A stretch of 64,000 nucleotides of DNA, taken from contig JAUCBN010000005.1 of NCBI GenBank assembly GCA_035048815.1, positions 14,038,517 through 14,102,516 of the forward strand. Direction: 5' to 3'. A model generated the notes under the pieces. That model searched no databases. It was given only the letters and a program-made list of their open reading frames with translations, and was not told the DNA's origin. This DNA is from Abelmoschus esculentus. Its lineage: Eukaryota > Streptophyta > Magnoliopsida > Malvales > Malvaceae. Positions 58,206 through 64,000 of the stretch are shown piece after piece (position 1 is the first letter of the stretch; each line of letters starts with the position of its first letter). The position numbers were made by a program, and so were the translations under genes.

Positions 58206-59884
58206 TTACCAAGTAACACAATGTTGAAATGGTGAAGATCGTGAAATCCTATACCTCTGGCTCCTTTCGGTAGACAGATAGTGTCTCACTGAAGCATATT
58301 GCCATCCATGTTTATCGGCTTTACCCGACGACCAGTAACGGCATATCGAAGTAGTCATATCATCGATAATGTTTTGAGGTAGAAGGTAACAAGATATAAC
58401 ATTTTGTGGCATTGATTGTACGACAGATTTGATTAAAATTTTTCTACCGCTAAAGGAGAGTAAGTGCTTATCCCATTTGCTAAGACGAGCATTCATTTTG
58501 TCTCTAGAAAACCCAAAGTTGTTGTCTTATTCTTCCCATTGAGGAGTGGAACCCCTAAATAAATACCAAGGTCATCGACCTCTCTTACATTAAGGATGCT
58601 ATTGATTTCTTATTGAAGGGATGTAGATGTTTTGCATGAGAAATATATAGTTGATTTTTTAAAATTCACCGCATGACCAGACGAAATGGCATAAGTATGC
58701 AAAGCGTCCTTGAGGTGTTGAGCTTCTGTAGTTGTATTCTTAATGAACACCACACAATTATCAACAAAGAGGAGGTTATTTATACGGGGGTCGTTCCTGC
58801 TAGCACAAAGGCCAGCGAGATTGCCAATAACTTTCTCAGCATTGAGCAATGCTGAAATACCTTGAGTGTAGAAAAGAAACAAGAAAGGTGAAATGAGATC
58901 TCCTTGTCGAAGCCCACTTTGAGGTTTAAAAGGTCATGAAAGAGAATCATAGACACGTACTTAGAAAGACAAAGAAGAGACACAATTCATAATAAGGGAA
59001 ACCCATTTGTCATTAAAACCTACATGGAGCATAATTTGTTGTAGAAAAGACCATTCGACACGGTCGAAAGCTTTCTCCATGTCCAATTTTAAACTAGCAC
59101 CTTTGGCAAGAGAGGTCTCGTCAGTATTTAAAGTATGGATAAGCTCATGGGCAATGAGAATATTGTCGGTAATGTTCCTACCTTGAACAAAGGCAGCTTG
59201 ATTACCGCCTATACATAAAAGGATGATAGATTTCAAACGATTAACAAGCACTTTGGCAACAGTCTTATAGATAACTATGCATAGGCTAATAGGTCTAAGA
59301 TGTCACATAGTTGTGGGATCATTAATTTTGGGTATAAGAACGATGATAGTACGATTGACCTCTTCCATGCGAACAGACCCACTCTGGAGTCTGAGGCAGA
59401 GGTTTATAAAGTCCTGGCCAAGGATATCCCAATGTTTCCTAAAGAAACCACATGGAAATCCGTAAACTCTCAGGGCTTTCCTCGGATCAATATCGCGAAA
59501 AGCAGTGGCAATTTCTTCTGCTGTGAATTCCTTATTAAGGTCATTGTTCATGGTCTCAGTAATAATATTTGGAATGTTGTCTACAATGGGAGATGCAATA
59601 GTAGGAAAAGAGGATGAGAAGAGAGTCTGAAAGTAATCAATGACAGTAGCCATGATATCTTTCGTGTGCGTTTGCCAAATATTTTCATTGTAGAAAAGCC
59701 CAGTAATATGGTTTTTTCGTTGTCGATTGTTTGCTCTTGCATGGAAAAATGAAGTACTTTTGTCACCATGTTCTAGCCAGGTGGTGTGGGCGCGTTGTGC
59801 CCAATAGATTTTCTTCGCATTAAGTAGTCTATCAAGCTCGTTTTTGGCGGAAGAGGTTCCTAGAAGCTTTCGTTCCGATTGCAT
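58206..59884 (-). pseudogene. LINE 2 reverse transcriptase, catalytic box altered
   Basis: Minus-strand frames 59884-59303, 59251-58961, 58882-58610 and 58496-58206 together cover the reverse transcriptase. Seen in order: NAKKIYWAQRAHTTWLEHGD, DPRKALRVYGFP (usual KAPG-x-DG), VLIPKINDP, motif A KLDMEKAFDRVEWSFL with its aspartate, and the catalytic box LLFVDNCVVF. The last is normally F-A-D-D, so one catalytic aspartate is now asparagine. The following SSGHAVNFKKSTIYFS and LSFSGRKILIKSV-x-QSMP are typical thumb motifs. Frameshifts break it at about 59290, 58950 and 58600. Confidence 0.85.
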
Positions 59885-59899
59885 GGGAGGGCCTAGTGT

Positions 59900-60581
59900 T
59901 CATTAAGATGGGGCAGTGATCAGATCGGGCATGAAAGAATGACGTAGCCTAGAAAGTAAGAAAGATTAAACCAAGAGGAGTTAATAAGGAATCTATCGAT
60001 TCTTTTCATAATGGTTTCGGTATTATGTTTAGACCTGGTCCAAGTGAACCATCCAGATTTTAGTTTACAATCGAAGAGATTATTTCTCATAAGACAATTT
60101 CTGAAATTATTAATTTGTGATCGTGCCCGACGGATACCGCCTTGCTTTTCATTATCGTGTAGGATTTCATTAAAGTCTCCCCCTAAGAGCAATGAAAGAG
60201 AAGAAGCTGGTTGTAATGTGTCCATTAGTTGTTAAGTTTTATATTTGTTTTCCGTTTCAGGAAAACCATGTACACCAGAAAAATGGAATTGCAATTGGCG
60301 AAAATGTATAATAACATCAATATGACGATCCGATAAGAAAGCAAATCAATAGTAGTCTTATTATTCTAAATAATAGCAAGCCCCGTACAAGTGGGGCTGG
60401 ATTCAACTGGTATACAACCTTGCATTCCTAGCTTAATCTTAATGCGATCAAGATTGTGTCTATTTAATCTAGTTTCGTAAAGAAATAAAAGATCGGCATC
60501 ATGTTTGTGGACAACACATTGTAATGCATGAACTACCTAGGCATTGTCGAGACCCTGACAGTTCCAGCATAATATTTTCAT
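59900..60581 (-). pseudogene. LINE 2 endonuclease domain
   Basis: ORF2 starts with ATG at 60581 and reads MKILCWNCQGLDNA followed by TAG at 60537, then continues ADLLFLYETRL, which has the glutamate of the E-T-x-L motif. After further breaks, frame 60225-59920 shows GGDFNEILHDNEKQGGIRR, then WTRSKHN and RIDRFLIN. RSDHCPIL lies at about 59920-59897. These are the ordered motifs of the AP-endonuclease domain that nicks target DNA. The first stop fits TGG-to-TAG decay. The domain cannot be translated whole. Confidence 0.85.
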
Positions 60582-60904
60582 TTCCCTCGGCGGGGTTGAT
60601 CATCGTCAACCTCCGCCGGAGAGTTTTTTCCGCCCCTCATCCCAGCTTTCTTAAATGAAGATTTTGATGGAGGTCGGGGACATTTAGAACTATATCCCTC
60701 ATCATATGGTGGAGTCTTCGTATAAAATTGAGTTAAAGTAGGAAAATCAAAATCATGCATACTTTGTTCTGATGGATTAGGTTCAAGAAAGTAGCATAAC
60801 ATCATATCATCTAGACTTCTCATGAAGAGCAAGAATTTAAAATAACATGTAGACTTGTTTCGTAAGAATACACCATAAGGGGTGTTGGACAGACCCCTAC
60901 CCAA
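60578..60904 (-). pseudogene. LINE 2 ORF1 C-terminal part
   Basis: A 108-residue open frame just upstream of ORF2, ending PAEVDDDQPRRGK with TGA at 60578-60580, which overlaps the ORF2 start codon (ATGA). The C-terminal half is basic and rich in proline, lysine and serine, as in nucleic-acid-binding tails of plant LINE ORF1 proteins. No zinc knuckle or RNA-recognition domain is visible, and upstream sequence does not read on as a clear ORF1. The call rests mainly on position and overlap. Confidence 0.5.
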
Positions 60905-63900
60905 GGGTTGAAAATATATATGCCAATCTTCGATTTGGTAGAGTTCAAGAGATTAAGAAGATACACAATGAGCTGTGTTTAACAGGATACCTAGCACGTG
61001 TAGTATAATAAAAGGATTAAATTGAGAGTAAATAGGAGTCCTAGTTGTAACTAGAATAGAAGACTTATTGTGGTAAACAAGATAATAGCTAGTTATAGAA
61101 TAAAAAGTTTGATGTTCAATTAATATGAAATACAAAATATTGATAAAGGTTTTAGATCTAAAGATCCCCGGCGACAAGGCCAAAATCAGACCCCAATTAG
61201 TCGACAATGGTGGTGATATACATATAGAGGTGGTGGTACCAAGTAGAAATATGGATCTTGGAAGCAACCCTCGATCCTTAATGTCAAAAGCTTGAAAAAA
61301 AGAGTAAAAGAGAGCAAGTAATAATATTTCAAGATATGAAATCATCTAAGGAAACGTAAGAAAAAGAGTTATTACTTCAAAAAATTGTTTGGTTGATGAT
61401 AATACACTAGAGATGGTGTTAGAAAATTCCCACTGAAAGGGTGGTATATTTATGAATTTAAAAAATTATACACCAGGAAAGGTTTTGGAAAGAACCCGTG
61501 GAAGGGTTGGTAGACACATAACGAAAATAATCATAATGGGAATAATATGATAATACCATTCTAGAGAATAACAAATTTTGAGGAAACAAACATCAATAAT
61601 AAAGGTAGCAAAAATTTTGGAAGTAGAGGTCTTACCGAGTAAGAGAGATTACCGAACACCAAATGAGAGGCAAGGAACCAATCTTGAAGAAAGATTAGAG
61701 GAAAAATCCGTGGAAAAAATAGAATCAAAATTAGTAAACCGAGAATAAAAGGGAGGAACATGACATAAAGAATAGGGTAAAAGGCGTACATAGCATTTAA
61801 GAAACCATGGAACAAGAGAAGACTCAATGAAAAAGAGCCAAACGAAACCTTTGGTGCAAACATGGAGCAAAACGAAACCTTGTGGAGGTAGTAAGCTTAT
61901 CAAGGAAGCGAAACCAAATCCTTTTTCACGTCTTGTCTTATACACTCTAACTGGAGTGTTGAGCCATACTGCCAAAATGTCACGGCATTAGGGAAAGAAA
62001 CAACAAGTCCTGTAGTATCGACATGTTTGTTGCTTTTTGCCACACAAGGCAAATAAACAAATTAGAAGGTAAATAAACATAGCAAGCAACAATGTCAGGC
62101 GCTGAAAGAATAGAGGAAGATAGAAAAAGTACTAACAAAACTTGATTGGAATACATTCAAGGAATCGTGAACAGAAGGGTAACAATTAAACAAGAATGTT
62201 TGGTTGATGATAATACACCATAGATTGTGTTGGATAAATCCCTTATAAAGATGATATAAACATGAAGTTAACATGAAAAATAAGATAAGCATGATATAAA
62301 AACAAGAGAGAGAACCCAATAAGCGATTGTTACCAACCTAGTTGGATTGGCAGTATAGAGTCACAAGAGATTTAGACAGTGCAACATGTTTGAGGATATT
62401 ACACCATGAAAGGTGTTGGGTGGATCCCTAGTTAAGGGTGGTATATTCAAAATATTAAACAATGTGTTATATAACAGATAATAGTCCAGAATGTACAGAA
62501 AGGAGAAACATGATCTAAAAAGAATTAAGCTAAATTGAGGTATGTAAATAAAAAATAAATACATATAGTAGTAAAAACTTATGATCAAACCGAAATAATT
62601 TACCTGTCGATGGAGACAAAGCCAGCAAAACCACGTCAAGTTTCAGTCATCGCTAGAGAAAAAAGACACGAATTGGAAGTACGCATTTTTGGAGTAAGTT
62701 TGAGTAGGTTTTGATTGCTTGAATCTACCAAAACCGAACCAATTCGTCCAGAGATGGGATTGGATCGAAAAAGATCCAATCAGGACTTGTGAATGTGATT
62801 GAGTCCTTTATCTCGGTTCTTCTAAAATAGAACAAACCAAAAAATTTGACGAGATTATAGAGACATGGACGTACACGCCAATGCACTGTGCGATCAACCT
62901 GGAGGTGGTTGTTGCGCAACAAAACGTAAACCTGTTGAGAAATACATGCCAAAACAACGTGCTGAAGACAAGGTTCAACGTCGGTAAATTGTTCATGGTT
63001 AAGTGTAGAAGAATGTATCGCCAAAACAAAAAACCAAATGCATAGGTGTGATGGAGAGAGATCCATAACAAACGTACGAGCATGGATCATTGATAAAGAA
63101 AACCAACAAAACCACTGGTAAAGAAAAACCAAAAGCCATAAAATCTAACACGCAAAAACCTGAAACATTTGTTTAAAAAGAAGCTAACATGGAGACATAG
63201 ATATGTTGGACCGTTAGCCAATCCATAACCTTGTTTGTAACCATGTCGTATGATCGGAGAATCGATGAGATCGACAAAAGTGATCTCTTGGAGATGTAGA
63301 TATGTAGGACCGATAGACAATCCATAATCTTGTTTAGTATCGATGAAAACGATCTCCTGGAGACGTAGATATGTTGGACCGATAACCAATCTAAAATCCT
63401 GTGCATAACCATGTCGTGTGATTGGAGTATCGATGAGATCGGCAGAGGCGATCTCCGGTAGACTAAAAAATCAATAAAGTCATTTCAGAACCCAAATATG
63501 AATTTCCTATCCAAGGGCCACATAAAATAGCGAATTAAAGTTGTGGTTCCATATGGAAAATAATTGATGGAGTTCATGGGAATTAAGGAATAATAATCAT
63601 AAAAAGATTAAGGGAAACAACAAGGTTCTGTTCATGCCGAAGTAAAAAGCTATCCAAGAATCCTTACTAAAATAAATAACAAATACTTGTAAGATGGAAG
63701 AAGTCTGGTTAGATTGAGACAGTACTGAGGCATACAACATCGGATTGTAACTTACTTGATTCATCTCTGCAACTAAGATCTCTAAGAAAGGAAGCAGACA
63801 ATAAAGGAGATGGAATTGGAGAATACTCAAGGAATCTCCAGATCTCTTACCTGAGAGGCAGTCGGATGTTATATTGATGAAGATTATTACATCATCTATG

Positions 63901-63940
63901 ATGTTATATTGATCCCTTCTCAAGGGTGGTAATTGTGTAG
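60866..63940. repeat. Dispersed double-hairpin repeat, at least eight copies
   Basis: A motif of about 50 nt recurs at 60867, 60961 (weak), 61401, 61466, 61938 (first hairpin only), 62212, 62396, 63507 (second part only) and 63884. The general form is ATACACC, a 5-7-nt loop, GGTGTTGGA, a short spacer, ATCCCT, loop, AAGGG, TGGTATA. Each half can fold: ACACC with GGTGT and CCCT with AAGGG. Stem changes are paired in some copies: ACACTC/GAGTGT at 61942 and ACATCAT/ATGATGT at 63889. Copies at 61381 and 62190 also share TGTTTGGTTGATGATAATACAC upstream. I do not recognise this family. Confidence 0.65.
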
Positions 63941-64000
63941 CAATGATCTGGTCTAAAGACCAAGTAAAAAATTCATGAAATATAATTAATAAAACCCAAC
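60905..64000 (-). other. Unclassified AT-rich region with splice-like sites
   Basis: This region lies upstream of LINE 2 and has no satellite. Besides the double-hairpin repeats it shows three good minus-strand splice-donor look-alikes: CTCAG/GTAAGAG (boundary 63850/63851), CGACAG/GTAAAT (62603/62604) and ACTCG/GTAAGACC (61635/61636). An acceptor look-alike is at about 63464 (GATTTTTTAG before TCTACC). Open frames on this strand include 62725-63132 (135 residues, with EQFTDVEPCLQHVVLACISQ) and 61649-61975. None has a domain I know. It could be the 5' region of the LINE, a decayed spliced gene or a further element. Confidence 0.4.
63187..63465 (-). repeat. In-frame tandem repeat, 33-residue unit
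   Basis: DNA units start at 63191, 63290 and 63359 (spacings 99 and 69 bp, last unit about 97 bp). In one minus-strand frame they translate without a stop into repeats of a unit with GPTYL-x-LQEI, DLID-x-PI-x-RHGY-x-Q and a leucine-rich end. The middle copy is shortened by 10 residues without loss of frame. Upstream the frame is closed by TGA next to a polypyrimidine-TAG stretch that could be a splice acceptor. Downstream it leads into hydrophobic residues and a stop at 63087. Function unknown. Confidence 0.55.

Larger units (their letters stand above)
56638..60904 (-). mobile_element. LINE 2, L1-type, nearly full ORF2
   Basis: A minus-strand LINE. From 5' to 3': the end of ORF1 (60904-60578), ORF2 endonuclease (60581 to about 59900), reverse transcriptase (59884-58206), zf-RVT (57880-57446), RNase H (57240-56700) and an A-rich 3' end (minus strand, about 56660-56645). 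All domains are broken by stops or frameshifts. ORF1 and ORF2 overlap as ATGA at 60578-60581. The part between endonuclease and reverse transcriptase is shorter than in LINE 1. The satellite flank at the 3' end equals that of LINE 1, so both may derive from one insertion that was later duplicated with its satellite. Confidence 0.88.

Overview
This window looks like heterochromatic nuclear DNA from a flowering plant, probably a eudicot. I cannot name the species. The evidence is the repeat content: L1-type LINEs with a C-terminal RNase H, Ty3/gypsy LTR elements of plant type (an Athila-like element with a primer site of the tRNA-Asp type, and a gag-protease element with a DGGS active site), a non-autonomous hAT element and AT-rich spacers. 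I see no intact host gene, rRNA or tRNA. Every coding region I can recognise belongs to a decayed transposable element.

The backbone is one satellite. It is built from 33-bp subunits of three types in fixed order (A-B-C), giving a 99-bp higher-order unit. It fills about 24.8 kb (roughly 39%) in eleven blocks: 606-7621, 9151-13767, 21987-22376, 23042-23895, 26305-29984, 39422-40166, 42860-47375, 48332-49533, 50098-50592, 53926-54412 and 55859-56637. All blocks share one orientation, as expected of one or a few arrays split by insertions. Because 33 and 99 are multiples of three, two minus-strand frames of the consensus contain no stop codon. This produces many spurious 60-330-residue open frames with an 11-residue period.

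Insertions, left to right: a family-B LTR piece (1-605); a family-A solo LTR with target duplication GCATG (7622-9150); an 8.2-kb Athila-like element with both LTRs and target duplication CATGT but no reverse transcriptase or integrase (13768-21986); a three-copy ~170-185-bp tandem repeat (22377-22890); an AT-rich 2.4-kb insert (23896-26304); an L1-type LINE (29985-39306) cut by family-C LTRs, one section of which was tandemly duplicated as a 2397-bp unit; a family-B gag-protease element (about 40167-42859); a hAT-type element (47376-48331); a second family-B LTR joined to an Athila-like gag fragment (50593-53925); a family-A LTR fragment (54413-55858); and a second, more complete LINE (56638-60904). 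The last 3.1 kb is AT-rich and carries a dispersed double-hairpin repeat and a 33-residue in-frame repeat that I cannot assign.

The satellite also records its own history. Block 3960-10690 is paralogous to 42890-49010. The family-A LTR sits only in the first copy and the hAT element only in the second, and each copy keeps the other's empty site. Inside 26735-29800 a 1186-bp superunit is repeated about 2.6 times.
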